A stretch of DNA of 64,000 bases, taken from positions 620,001-684,000 of the forward strand of contig CBDCWO010000006.1 in assembly GCA_965223405.1 (NCBI GenBank), written 5' to 3'. A program made the translations under genes and the position numbers. This document shows, piece by piece, positions 29,911 to 38,957 of this stretch. The notes below the pieces were generated by a model. The model saw nothing but the letters and a program-made list of their open reading frames with translations, was not told where the DNA came from and did no database searches. This DNA is from CBDCWO01 sp965223405 (lineage in GTDB: Bacteria > Bacteroidota > Bacteroidia > Chitinophagales > Saprospiraceae). Each line of letters opens with the position of its first letter. The stretch's first letter is position 1.

Positions 29911-30381
29911 CTGTATCGCTCCCAAAGGAGCTCCAACAACACCAACTATTTATCCAGAGTCTCACGACCCTGGCAACAATCTTTCGTCCCGACGGGACTT
30001 GTCTTCTATCTTCCACCTTCTGTCTTCTCTGTCTTCAGTGGTCCAAAGTTATCAGGTGTCGACACAATCGTTATGTCAATCATCTTCGTAGTGAGAATGT
30101 TGCTACCTATGACGGGCAAAGAAATTACACCCAAAATGGCTTTTGGCTTTTAGCCATTAGCCTTTGGCTTGCTTCGGTTTCAGTTTTTATTAAAAAATAA
30201 TATTACCGTCATCCTGAACAGGATGCTTTAGCAGACTGGTTCAGGATCTCAATACAGGGACATGAATGAAACTACCTCCGCTAAAGCTTCGGTAGACGAA
30301 GCCTACATCCGCCATTGCTATGGCAAGCAATGCAATTCCATATCTAGTCTGACTTCTGACTTCTCTCCTCCGACCTCTCCC
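29911..30381. other. Repeat-rich intergenic region
   Basis: No gene is supported here. Two palindromes follow the transposase: GCTCC-CAAA-GGAGC at 29918-29931 and GTCCC-GAC-GGGAC at 29986-29998, both typical RAYT companions. Next come pyrimidine-rich sequence, the dispersed hairpin 30211-30268, and at about 30278-30335 an inverted relative of the CTTTAGCGGAGG/GTAGGC minisatellite of the large array. Confidence 0.6.
30211..30268 (+). repeat. Dispersed hairpin repeat, copy 2
   Basis: ATCCTGAAC (30211-30219) and GTTCAGGAT (30239-30247) form a 9-bp stem. The stretch continues CTCAATACAGGGACATGAAT. The same sequence in inverse orientation is at 11985-12045, 18 kb away. Confidence 0.7.
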
Positions 30382-31173
30382 CTACACATCCACCAACCAT
30401 TTCTTGAATTTGGCTACTTGCTCCGAACTAATGATGACAGGCTCCTCAACCGGGGGCACTAACTCAATTTTCAACTTGCTTTTGGACCATACTTTCATGG
30501 AAGTAATGGCGTGATGATTGACTATATATTTCCGATTGATGCGATAAAATAACCGGTTGTCCAATTCTTTAGACAATTCGGTAAGCGACCTATCCAGGAT
30601 AAATTTACCCTGTTCAAAAGTAACCAGGCACACCACTTTTTGGGTTGCAAATAAATAAGCAATATCCTTGGTATCCACCTTGATGTATTCCAACCCCCGC
30701 TTGAGTAAAAAACGAGCTTTGGTTTGGATCGGAGGTGCCGGACCCTCTTCTCTTACCCAGTCTAAGAATCTGGGAAGACTCGAAGTAAAATGAGTTTTAA
30801 TCTGCTCATATTTCTTTAGGGCCAAAGCCAGACTTTCGACTTTCAACGGTTTAAGTAAATAATCAATCCCGTTATGGGCAAAAGCCATTTGCCAATAATG
30901 GTCAAACGCAGTGACAAATATTACCGGACATCGGATATCTGCTTTCTCAAAAATATCAAATGACAAACCATCGGTAAGCTGGATATCCATAAAGATCAAA
31001 TCAGGCCCTTCATTTGCGGTCAGCCATCGGATCCCATCAGTGCAATTGTGCAAAATTGCAGCAACCTGCCATTCCGGACGAATTAAGAGGATGGCCTTTG
31101 CCAATTTCTCCGCAGCTGGTTTTTCATCTTCAATGATAACAACCCTAAATGTTTGTCTCGTCACCGTCTCCAT
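30382..31173 (-). CDS. LytTR-family response regulator
   Basis: The 263-residue protein has an N-terminal receiver domain: acidic pair E15-D16, phospho-acceptor Asp63 in D-L-I-F-M-D-I, and Lys108 in D-Y-L-L-K-P-L. A C-terminal LytTR DNA-binding domain covers about 155-260 (L-K-R-G-L-E-Y-I-K-V, F-Y-R-I-N-R-K-Y-I-V-N). The cognate LytS-type kinase lies 11 bases upstream on the same strand, so the two form a two-component operon. Target genes are not evident from the sequence. Cell-surface or exopolysaccharide control is common for this family but is not shown here. Confidence 0.95.
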   Translation of the reverse strand: METVTRQTFRVVIIEDEKPAAEKLAKAILLIRPEWQVAAILHNCTDGIRWLTANEGPDLIFMDIQLTDGLSFDIFEKADIRCPVIFVTAFDHYWQMAFAHNGIDYLLKPLKVESLALALKKYEQIKTHFTSSLPRFLDWVREEGPAPPIQTKARFLLKRGLEYIKVDTKDIAYLFATQKVVCLVTFEQGKFILDRSLTELSKELDNRLFYRINRKYIVNHHAITSMKVWSKSKLKIELVPPVEEPVIISSEQVAKFKKWLVDV

Positions 31174-31184
31174 TCTAAAAATAC

Positions 31185-32261
31185 TCAGGCTTTTAGTACC
31201 GGCAGCTTTACCTCAAATTTTGAGTTTCCCGATAATATAATTACTTTTTTACCCGTCAAAAGTAAGTATCTGGATTGTAAATTTTGCAATCCGATGCCAG
31301 ATGAAAAAGGTTTGTCCGACTTCACATTTTTTGTGTTCTTAACTACCAAATAATTTGTATTTCCTGTGATTTGAATGACCATCGGATCCTGATCTGAAAA
31401 TCGATTGTGCTTAATGGCATTTTCTACTAAGATTTGCAAGGATATCGGAGGAATTAAATAGGCTTTCGGATCGATGTCATTCAGATTAACTTCGAGTTGA
31501 ATTGCTTCTTCAAAACGCAGATTAAGCAGTGAGAAATAATTTTGCATAAAATCAATTTCTTCCCACAGCCAGACCAACTCCCGATTTTTATGATGTAAGA
31601 GGTAGCGATAGACCTCCCCCAAATGTGTATTAAAAAGCTTTGCTTTGGCCGGATTCTCTTCGATAAAGTGAGATAAGGCGTTGAGCGAATTAAACACAAA
31701 ATGGGGATCGAGTTGTGTTTTTAAAGCCTCGATTTCAACCTCTAATTTCGCTTTTTCGATATGAGCCCGGATGATCTTCTCTGATTCTGCTTCTTTGACG
31801 AGAAATACCGTCTCATACACATGGACGATAAATAGGACACAAATCATAATGATCAAAGTAGTCATTTTGACCTGGGACCAATCGATGATTCCTGATTTGA
31901 ATAGGTTATACCAACCTACCAATAGGATTATGGTAACCGGTATGGTATAAAATGGAATGGCAATGAGTAAGGCTATTATTTTTCGCATCGGTCTTTCAAA
32001 CCAATCAAAATAGTTGCGTAAACTAAATAGTAAAAACCGATTACCTTCCCAGACCACATAGGCCAGACCAATAGTATATAGGTAGCTCAACTTTATTTGC
32101 CACAAACTAAACTGGGAGTGGTCAACCATTGAAGTGATCAAGGGTATGGCTATTCCAAAGAATGGAATCAGGATCACCCGGAAGCCAATGTCGTTCAACT
32201 TAATGGTATGATCGTTATTCTTCGTCGGTATTTCTTCCGGCTTTATCACCTTAAGTTTCAT
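31185..32261 (-). CDS. LytS/YehU-type membrane sensor histidine kinase
   Basis: The 358-residue protein has four predicted membrane helices (about residues 26-46, 57-80, 94-118 and 132-155). A coiled stretch follows, then a His_kinase domain with the phospho-acceptor H187 in L-D-P-H-F-V-F-N-S-L. The ATP-binding part has an N-box (V-E-N-A-I-K-H-N, N281) and a short G-box (S-G-I-G-L-Q-N-L). There is no large extracellular domain, so it probably senses a membrane or intramembrane signal. It is the first gene of a pair with the downstream LytTR regulator. Confidence 0.95.
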   Translation of the reverse strand: MKLKVIKPEEIPTKNNDHTIKLNDIGFRVILIPFFGIAIPLITSMVDHSQFSLWQIKLSYLYTIGLAYVVWEGNRFLLFSLRNYFDWFERPMRKIIALLIAIPFYTIPVTIILLVGWYNLFKSGIIDWSQVKMTTLIIMICVLFIVHVYETVFLVKEAESEKIIRAHIEKAKLEVEIEALKTQLDPHFVFNSLNALSHFIEENPAKAKLFNTHLGEVYRYLLHHKNRELVWLWEEIDFMQNYFSLLNLRFEEAIQLEVNLNDIDPKAYLIPPISLQILVENAIKHNRFSDQDPMVIQITGNTNYLVVKNTKNVKSDKPFSSGIGLQNLQSRYLLLTGKKVIILSGNSKFEVKLPVLKA

Positions 32262-32365
32262 GCTTGATCGGATTGCATTTTGCCAGTGAAAATTAAGGAT
32301 TTATATTCAATTAGGAATTTAGCTTATTGAACAATCAAATTATTCGAACGAAAAACATTTAAATT

Positions 32366-32800
32366 ATGGATCCGAGTACAATTAACTGGCTTGCCATCTT
32401 AGTGGCGGGTATTTCTGCTTTTGTGTTGGGAGGAGTCTGGTATTCTCCAGCCCTGTTTGGAAAAGCCTGGATGTCAGAAAATCACCTGACCGAGGAGGAT
32501 GTAAAAAAAGGAAATGCAGCAAAAATCTACGGTTGGGCATTTATTTTATCTTTGATCATGGCTGCCAATCTGGGTATGTTTTTAGCCGATTCTCCAGCTT
32601 CTTGTCCAATAGAATGCGCACAACGTACGGATATCTCATGGGGAGCAATTGCTGGTTTTTTGGCTGGAATCTGGGTTTTTGCCGGATTGGCTATAGTTGC
32701 ACTTTTTGAACAAAAATCATCCCGGTATATATTCATCAATGGGGGTTATTTATTAGTAGCTTTGACTTTAATGGGAGCTATTATTGGATTGTGGAGGTGA
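32366..32800 (+). CDS. DUF1761 family membrane protein
   Basis: The 144-residue protein has four hydrophobic segments (about 7-27, 52-72, 90-112 and 122-142). The family-typical start W-L-A-I-L-V-A, then G-G-V-W-Y-S-P-A-L-F-G, matches DUF1761. ATG 32366 is divergent from the kinase gene, with about 100 bp between. The role is unknown for the whole family. Confidence 0.85.
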   Translation: MDPSTINWLAILVAGISAFVLGGVWYSPALFGKAWMSENHLTEEDVKKGNAAKIYGWAFILSLIMAANLGMFLADSPASCPIECAQRTDISWGAIAGFLAGIWVFAGLAIVALFEQKSSRYIFINGGYLLVALTLMGAIIGLWR

Positions 32801-33020
32801 TAGTAGAAGGAGTTGTGAGTCATGAGTTGTGAGTTGGAGGTGTGAGTCATGAGTTGTGTACTGACGAGCTTCGCTGTCAGCATTTGGTTGTGAGAAGATT
32901 CTGATTCCAAAGAATTGTGGAATAGGAATGTTGCTCGGCATTGCCCACTATAGCCCTAGGCCTAAGTGGGTGGTCGATAAGTGTGATAGAAGTAGCAAAT
33001 TAACTTAAATACATTTAAAC
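32801..33020. repeat. Short dispersed-repeat segment
   Basis: This gap holds GAGTTGTGAGT-type reiterations. It also holds a fragment of the large-array unit (TGTACTGACGAGCTTCGCTG at about 32857) and a CCCACT...AGTGGG inverted element (32944-32970). Relatives of that element lie at 51944-51970 and 54243-54270. Confidence 0.55.
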
Positions 33021-33515
33021 ATGAAATATCTACAATTTACCTTTATGCTTGCCCTTGCTATTGGCACCATTTCCACCTGGTGGGGATGCCAGGAGCCTCC
33101 TTCTGAGGTCACCACTGTTGTTACGACTTCAGGCTATGACAGCCTGCTGGCAGCAGAATTAGGAGCCGATGATTACGGTATGAAAAAATACGTAATGGCC
33201 TTTCTGAAATCCGGTCCAAACCCCAGCAAGGATTCGCTGACCCGCGCTAATTTACAATCTGCTCACCTGGCCAATATCAGTAGATTGGCTGAGGAAGGTA
33301 AATTGATACTGGCCGGCCCCTTTTTACACGATGGTGAGCTGAGAGGAATCTATGTGTTTGATGTCAAAACTGTAGAAGAAGCTGAATCCTTAACCAAAAC
33401 AGATCCTGCCATTCAAGCAGGATCATTGATCATGGAACTCATACCCTGGTACGGCAGCGCAGGCCTTCCAAAGTTGAGTAAAATTCATGAAAAGGTTGCA
33501 AAAGTCAAGTTTTGA
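33021..33515 (+). CDS. YciI-like domain lipoprotein
   Basis: The 164-residue protein begins with a signal ending in T-W-W-G-C, so Cys23 is a probable lipidation site. Residues about 55-150 form a YCII-type alpha/beta fold (M-A-F-L-K-S-G-P, H-L-A-N-I-S-R-L, G-K-L-I-L-A-G-P-F, F-D-V-K-T-V-E-E-A). The conserved His of the family is present in the H-L-A-N-I segment. YciI proteins are usually small cytoplasmic enzymes or subunits, so an exported, lipid-anchored version is somewhat unusual. The activity is unknown. Confidence 0.8.
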   Translation: MKYLQFTFMLALAIGTISTWWGCQEPPSEVTTVVTTSGYDSLLAAELGADDYGMKKYVMAFLKSGPNPSKDSLTRANLQSAHLANISRLAEEGKLILAGPFLHDGELRGIYVFDVKTVEEAESLTKTDPAIQAGSLIMELIPWYGSAGLPKLSKIHEKVAKVKF

Positions 33516-33561
33516 AGGTCCCTCGAAACTATTTAACTTTGCATGTATGGGAGCATTCGAC

Positions 33562-34344
33562 CTATTCAATCCTGTTGCTTATTTCGGTGAGCGCATAATG
33601 ATCAAATTTCTTTGAATTTAATTCCCCCTGCTGTACAAATTGACCATCCTCATTAATACTCCAAGCAAACATTTGAGTTTCTTCGCTTAGGGATGAATCC
33701 CAGGTAGATACGATAATATTCTCACTATACTTATTATCTCTAAAACCACAGGTTCCAAAGGTAAGGCCTTTAAATTGTTTACCAGATGTCGAATAAACAA
33801 GAAAATATCCCGGTGTAATGATTTTGATTGCTCGATTAGGTTTCGTAACCTCGGTCATTTTCCCGTCGCCGTATTGCGCTTTTTCAATTTCCCAGACCCC
33901 AATTAATGGATGTAACTGTTTGCTTGTAGCGATCGATGGTTCGATCTTTTCAAAGAATATGGAATGATAACCTGGCAAATTCTCAAATCGGTACACTCGC
34001 ATAAAATTATCTAAAAATTCTACTTTGTTATGCAATAGGCCTCCAATCAAGCCGGTATCCAGGCTAAAAACTTCAAACTTTTCCGTAAAAATACCGTCCT
34101 CATAGTGATAGGTTCCACCTATGGCCCAGTACAAAGATTGATCTGCCGGATTTATTCCAATAGAAATCCATCGCTTTGGAGTAATAATTTGATAGGCATC
34201 GGCATCAGCAAATTGTTTATGCTGAGGTTTCCAAGTTCTGGCATCCTCCTTCCAGGTACCTTCCACTGGTTTTTGTGAATATGTCTCTGTAACTCCAATC
34301 ACTAAAAAGAGTGACAAAAAAAACAGTTGAAATAACTTTCTCAT
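33562..34344 (-). CDS. Secreted protein with two lipocalin-like repeats
   Basis: The 260-residue product has a signal peptide (cleavage near E-T-Y-S-Q). It contains two homologous halves of about 115 residues. Each starts with a G-x-W motif (V-E-G-T-W-K-E at about 28, L-I-G-V-W-E-I at about 147). Each continues with an I-I-T-P-K/G strand (Q-I-I-T-P-K-R-W, K-I-I-T-P-G-Y-F). The G-x-W start and all-beta pattern suggest a lipocalin/DUF4488-like fold. I cannot name the exact family or ligand. It is convergent with the YciI-like gene and stands alone. Confidence 0.65.
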   Translation of the reverse strand: MRKLFQLFFLSLFLVIGVTETYSQKPVEGTWKEDARTWKPQHKQFADADAYQIITPKRWISIGINPADQSLYWAIGGTYHYEDGIFTEKFEVFSLDTGLIGGLLHNKVEFLDNFMRVYRFENLPGYHSIFFEKIEPSIATSKQLHPLIGVWEIEKAQYGDGKMTEVTKPNRAIKIITPGYFLVYSTSGKQFKGLTFGTCGFRDNKYSENIIVSTWDSSLSEETQMFAWSINEDGQFVQQGELNSKKFDHYALTEISNRIE

Positions 34345-34981
34345 AATCTATTTGTTATAGTTTATTTTTAAAAAATCTGATAAACTAATAGAGCTGTTTT
34401 CTGCTTCATTAGTTAATCACAAAACTACAGTCATTGACAGTAGAAATAATTGTAAAAATGCGTCAAAATGTCTTGCCTCTAATTTGGATACATCGAGAAA
34501 GACCACTGACATTTAAACAGGCTAAACCTAAAAGCATAATTGTCCACCTTGGGGCTATGAAATGGAATAAGGGGCCTGAAATGGTCAAGTATAAATCACA
34601 ACCTCATATTTTGAACACTGGGGCCTCTACTCCTCCCTTGGGCAGAAAAAACACGAACGATAGCGATAAAGCAATTGACAATATTAAAGGTCAAAACTTA
34701 GAAGTGAATTTGTCCCCCTTGAGGGGGAAGGGGGTGGAATTTGACCAGGTCAAAAAGCTTATGGGGCTCTGTTTTACTGAATTATAATTATTTATTATAC
34801 CATTATGAAGTTTCTTAATTAATTACTTCATTATATGGATCTTCTACGAATCATTTATAAATAACAGTTACCCATAAACTTATAACTATACCCTTACCTC
34901 TTTGATATCTTCAAGCTGGCAGAATAACGGAAAATACTATAAAACCACTATATTTAGGAGAGATCCAATATCGAACACCTC
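34345..34981. other. Intergenic region, no gene supported
   Basis: About 640 bp. The only marked structure is a CTTGAGGGGGAAGGGGGTGG phrase at about 34719, the head of the 250-bp repeat found at 36.4-37.2 kb. An open frame of 117 codons (34434-34787) crosses this phrase and looks spurious. The last 180 bp before the AraC gene are AT-rich and likely hold its promoter. Confidence 0.45.
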
Positions 34982-35827
34982 ATGCGTTACAAAAAAATCA
35001 AACCTTCCGACTCGATCAAATCCTTTGTAGAGTGTTTTTATATCTGGGAAAGTGCAGTTGCCCAGGCAATGTCATTTGAGAGTCCTCCTCCAGCGCTTTG
35101 TTCCATTGTTTACAACTACAAAAGCCCCTATCAAATATCCAATTCCAAATACGAAAAAGTACAAGTACCGAAATTTTTTATTTGCGGACAACCTGTCCGT
35201 AATTACACCTTGCATATAAATGGTCAAATCGGGATTATCGGCATCGTCCTTCGCCCGGCCACACTATACCACTGCCTCAAAATCCCCATGTACGGTTTGA
35301 CCGATGAGCGGATTTTCTTTGCCCAGGTCTTTCCAAACTATTACTCTCAGCTTAAAGAACAGCTTACCCACTTGTCTTCCGCCGAAGCAATGGTAGATCG
35401 GTTGGAACGTTTTATGATGTATCTACTCAAAACGTATCGTCATGGAACTCAGGGTATCATTGACGCATCCAATGAGATTTTCGATAGTAATGGACAATGT
35501 AATATTCAAGACCTGATCAAACGACATTATATGAGTCGCCGGACCTTCGAACGCAAATTTCTGGAAGAAGTCGGAGTTAGTCCAAAGACCTACGCTAAGA
35601 TCAGGAGATTTGGCTATACCTGTTCTTTAATGGCCGGTAACCGGGAAGTTGACCTGATGGATGTATTACACCAGGGTGGATACTATGATCAGAGCCATTT
35701 CATCAAGGATTTCAAATACTTTTCCGGACGCACACCCAGAAAATATGCACAAACCAATGAGGAGCTAAGCAACCATCTGGATAAGATCTCCATAATTGAA
35801 CGCAAACTTCACTCGTATGCTGATTGA
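34982..35827 (+). CDS. AraC-family transcriptional regulator
   Basis: The 281-residue protein has an N-terminal DUF6597-like ligand domain (residues about 1-150, with G-I-V-L-R-P-A-T near 85). A C-terminal double helix-turn-helix follows. The second helix region includes the AraC signature G-Y-Y-D-Q-S-H-F-I-K-D-F-K-Y-F-S-G-R-T-P and then P-R-K-Y. ATG 34982 is the first start in frame. The NTF2-like gene follows about 70 bp downstream on the same strand and may be co-regulated. The ligand is unknown. Confidence 0.93.
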   Translation: MRYKKIKPSDSIKSFVECFYIWESAVAQAMSFESPPPALCSIVYNYKSPYQISNSKYEKVQVPKFFICGQPVRNYTLHINGQIGIIGIVLRPATLYHCLKIPMYGLTDERIFFAQVFPNYYSQLKEQLTHLSSAEAMVDRLERFMMYLLKTYRHGTQGIIDASNEIFDSNGQCNIQDLIKRHYMSRRTFERKFLEEVGVSPKTYAKIRRFGYTCSLMAGNREVDLMDVLHQGGYYDQSHFIKDFKYFSGRTPRKYAQTNEELSNHLDKISIIERKLHSYAD

Positions 35828-35895
35828 CGCATTTTTACTATTTTTTTCTTATCCGAAGGGCTAATTTTGTAGTTAGAAAACTAAATATAAAGATC

Positions 35896-36342
35896 ATGAA
35901 ACCACTGAAATCCCAACCATTGGATTCCTTATTTCTCTCCTGGAAGAATCGCTGTGTAGACTTTATGAAGGCCTATCAGGAGCAAAACGTAGCCAAGATG
36001 TTGAGTCATTGTAATGAGAATTGTATAGTCGAATTTATTCCACTGGGAGACCAGGGAAAAGGATTGGCGCAACAGACCGGTCGTGCCATCTGGGATTCCC
36101 TGATAGACTGCTTTCCTACCATTGACAACACGATAAATTCTTCGATCCGGGAGGACCATAGTGTAAAATGTGAAGTAACCATCTGGGGCAAACAATCTAA
36201 AGATTTTGCGGGTATAAAATCAAAAGGAAACCAATTTGAAGAAGAACATATTTTTATATTCAAAATTGATCAATCCGGCTTGATCGACTATATCTCTGTC
36301 AACTGGGACCATGAAAGTTTTGTGCGCCAATTAGTGTCTTGA
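35896..36342 (+). CDS. NTF2-like (SnoaL-type) protein
   Basis: I place the start at ATG 35896, because the frame upstream overlaps the AraC gene and has no supporting features. The 148-residue product has the SnoaL/NTF2 cone pattern: an initial helix with F-M-K-A-Y-Q-E-Q-N, then M-L-S-H-C-N-E-N-C-I-V-E-F-I-P, a G-R-A-I-W-D-S-L segment, and strands ending I-F-K-I-D...I-D-Y-I-S-V-N-W-D. Such proteins are often hydrolases, isomerases or binding proteins of small molecules. No catalytic assignment is possible from sequence alone. Confidence 0.8.
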   Translation: MKPLKSQPLDSLFLSWKNRCVDFMKAYQEQNVAKMLSHCNENCIVEFIPLGDQGKGLAQQTGRAIWDSLIDCFPTIDNTINSSIREDHSVKCEVTIWGKQSKDFAGIKSKGNQFEEEHIFIFKIDQSGLIDYISVNWDHESFVRQLVS

Positions 36343-36404
36343 TGATTCAATTTATAAGGACAAAAGCCTAACCAGTATCTGGAAGCACTAGTGACAACTA
36401 TCAA

Positions 36405-37235
36405 GGTCAAAAAAGAAAAACCAGGTTGTCCCCCTTGAGGGCAGGGGGTGGAATTGGCAAGTTAAATCACAATGTTTCACCTATTGATCTTCCACAATGG
36501 CCAAATAAATTTGGCCAACCATTGAAGTAACGGTTTCTGGTTTACTCCCTAAGTCTAACCTAAATGCCCGAGGTGGTTCGTTGATTGATTTACCAAAGTA
36601 TTCCCGATCTGAAATGTAGAAATATATCCTGCAACACCCATGACAACCCTCAAGGCTAAAACAAGAAAAGCCAGGTTGTCCCCCTTGAGGGGGCAGGGGG
36701 TGGAATTGGCAAGTTAAATCACCTTGTTTCACCTATTGATCTTCCACAATGGCCAAATAAATTTGGCCAACCATTGAAGTAACGGTTTCTGGTTTACTCC
36801 CTAAGTCTAACCTAAATGCCCGAGGTGGTTCGTTGATTGATTTACCAAAGTATTCCCGATCTGAAATGTAGAAATATATCCTGCAAGACCCATGACAACC
36901 CTCAAGGCTAAAACAAGAAAAACCAGGTTGTCCCCCTTGAGGGCAGGGGGTGGAATTGGCAAGTTAAATCACCATGTTTCACCTATTGATCTTCCACAAT
37001 GGCCAAATAAATTTGGCCAACCATTGAAGTAACGGTTTCTGGTTTACTCCCTAAGTCTAACCTAAATGCCCGAGGTGGTTCGTTGATTGATTTACCAAAG
37101 TATTCCCGATCTGAAATGTAGAAATATATCCTGCAACACCCATGACAATCCTCAAGGCAAAAACAAGAAAAGCCAGGTTGTCCCCCTTGAGGGCCCTTGA
37201 GGGGGCAGGGGGTGGAATTGGCAAGTTAAATCACC
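36405..37235. repeat. Tandem array of a 250-bp unit (first block)
   Basis: The anchor CCAGGTTGTCYCCCTTGAGG starts at 36421, 36671, 36923 and 37173. Each unit contains a CCCTTGAGGG palindrome, then GGTGGAATTGGCAAGTTAAA, then a GGCCAAATAAATTTGGCC hairpin. The unit breaks off at about 37235 where the DUF559 cassette begins and resumes at 39113 (anchors 39150 and 39399). Open frames on the minus strand (P-L-P-P-Q-G type) are repeat artefacts. The rest of the gap from 36343 is the array edge. Confidence 0.9.
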
Positions 37236-37307
37236 TTGTTTTTCCTAATTTTTCAATATCTTATTATGTCATTTTTTGTAACCAAAACAAATTATTATCA
37301 TTTGTCA

Positions 37308-37778
37308 ATGGAAAAAGCAAACAAGTCAAACAATTACTATTACAATCGAGAATTACGATCTTTTGCAAGAACTAACAGGAGGAATATGACCAAATCAGCG
37401 GCATGTATGTGGAAATATGTCTTAAGTGATAAACAAATGTTGGGCTATCAATTCAGGAGAGAAAGACCCATATTAGATTACATAGTCGACTTTGTCTGTT
37501 TGGAACTTTTGCTGATCATTGAAGTGGATGGTATTACTCATGATACAGAGGAGCAATTGAAAAAAGACACTGAGCGGGACCTGAAACTGAAAGAAATCGG
37601 CTTTACAGTGTTAAGATTTGACAGTAGTGAGGTGTTGCACGAGAAAGATTTGGTGAATGAAGAAATCGAAAAATGGATTGAGGAGAATGCCAAGGTTCCT
37701 CCCGTGGGTAGAAGATTCCGGAATTCCACCCCCTTAACCCCAGGGTTGTTCACTTCAATTATTGGGATATATCAATAA
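37308..37778 (+). CDS. DUF559 endonuclease-like protein, 3' end altered by an IS
   Basis: The product from ATG 37308 is 156 residues. It has the DUF559 (Vsr/PD-(D/E)XK-like) core: W-K-Y-V-L-S, G-Y-Q-F-R-R-E-R-P-I, D-Y-I-V-D-F-V-C, then I-E-V-D-G-I-T-H-D, and V-L-R-F-D-S-S-E-V. The last dozen codons run into an inserted element starting at 37741. Without it the frame would end after ...L-T-P-S-R-G-K-S. The catalytic core is untouched, so activity may persist. Genes of this type are often embedded in repetitive CCCTTGAGGG palindromes, as here. Confidence 0.88.
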   Translation: MEKANKSNNYYYNRELRSFARTNRRNMTKSAACMWKYVLSDKQMLGYQFRRERPILDYIVDFVCLELLLIIEVDGITHDTEEQLKKDTERDLKLKEIGFTVLRFDSSEVLHEKDLVNEEIEKWIEENAKVPPVGRRFRNSTPLTPGLFTSIIGIYQ

Positions 37779-38947
37779 TTTATATATTAGCATATTATTT
37801 AATATAAATTATAGTTAGAAGTGAAACCCTTGTTTGATTATTTGTTAGAGATAAAAGATTTTAGGAGGCCTCAAGGCCAAAGAATTAGTTTGGCTGCTTT
37901 TTTAGAAATGGTTATCCTTGCTGGGATTAGTGGACGCTTTGGTATAAATGAAATATCAAGATTTATTAAGAATAATGAAGATTATTTTATAGATCGCTAT
38001 AATCTTCAGCATGGAGTACCCGGTAAGACAACAGTTTTTAAGATTCTTAGAGACGTTTCCTATTCTGATTTGAATGAAGCACTTTTTAGTTGGATAAAAC
38101 AAATAGTTGATACACAACGAGATGTATGGTTAGCTGTAGACGGAAAAGCGATAGGATCTACAGTTAGAGATAAACACGGAAGTAAACAAGATTATAAGTC
38201 AATAGTTAGTGTATTCTGTGATGAATTGGGTTTGGTATTGACAAGTGCATCAATGTCTAACAAAGAATCAAATGAAGGGACAGTGGCCCAGGAATTGATA
38301 AAAAGCCTTGAGTTAAAAGGAGTAACATTTACAATGGACGCCTTGCATTGCAAAAAAAAACCGAGGAAGTTATTGTGGCATCAGGAAATGATTATGTAAT
38401 TCAAGTCAAAGGCAATCATAAAGGCTTACTGTCAATAATCAAAGAACGTATCCGCAATAGTGATCCTATTGATGTTGATTACATAAAAGAAATCAATAGA
38501 GGCAGAGAGGAAAATAGAAGTCTATTCTTATACCATTTTCCAAAAGAAAAAAGGCACAAAGATTGGCCTAGCTCAGAGCATATTATAAAACTCAATAATT
38601 TTGGTACGAGAGGGTCAAAAAGCTACTACAAAATTCATTATTACATAACGAGTAAAAAAGAAATATCAGCAGAATATTACACCTCCAAAATAAGAAGTCA
38701 CTGGGGAATTGAGAATCGGCTTCATTGGGTAAAAGATGCTATCTTGAATGAAGATAAAGGCAGGGTAAAAGGAATGGATCTAAGTGGGACTATATCTACA
38801 ATCAGACATGCAGTTATAAATATATTTAGGGCCAATAATATAAAAAGTATCAAAACTGGAATTGAAAAATATGCAAACAAACTTTATGAATCTCAATTAC
38901 TTATTAACTAATCACGTATATTAATATTTTAGAAGTGAACAACCCTG
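37741..38947 (+). mobile_element. ISAs1-family insertion sequence
   Basis: The element is 1207 bp. Its perfect 16-bp terminal inverted repeats are CAGGGTTGTTCACTTC (37741-37756) and GAAGTGAACAACCCTG (38932-38947). A 10-bp target duplication, CCCTTAACCC, lies at 37731-37740 and 38948-38957. It carries one transposase reading frame, frameshifted in the middle. Inverted-repeat and target-duplication lengths fit the ISAs1 family. It has inserted into the tail of the DUF559 gene. Confidence 0.95.
37821..38911 (+). pseudogene. ISAs1-family DDE transposase with a frameshift at an A9 run
   Basis: Two overlapping frames (37821-38399 and 38348-38911) together give about 363 residues. The first holds the N-terminal DUF4372-like region (F-D-Y-L-L-E-I-K-D-F-R-R) and two catalytic Asp motifs, A-V-D-G-K-A and T-M-D-A-L-H-C. 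The second has V-I-Q-V-K-G-N and the Glu motif (H-W-G-I-E-N-R-L-H-W-V-K-D). The shift lies at nine A residues (38352-38360). Ten A would join the frames as C-K-K-K-T-E-E. It could be a one-base loss or programmed slippage; most relatives use a single frame. Confidence 0.85.
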
Positions 38948-38957
38948 CCCTTAACCC

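Noticed and set aside
34434..34787. 117-codon open frame on the plus strand
   Set aside because: It runs through a dispersed CCCTTGAGGG repeat, has mixed composition and matches no family I recognise.
36481..36732. 83-codon minus-strand frame in the 250-bp array (and its copy at 39209)
   Set aside because: It spans a repeat border and exists only as translated repeat (P-L-P-P-Q-G type).
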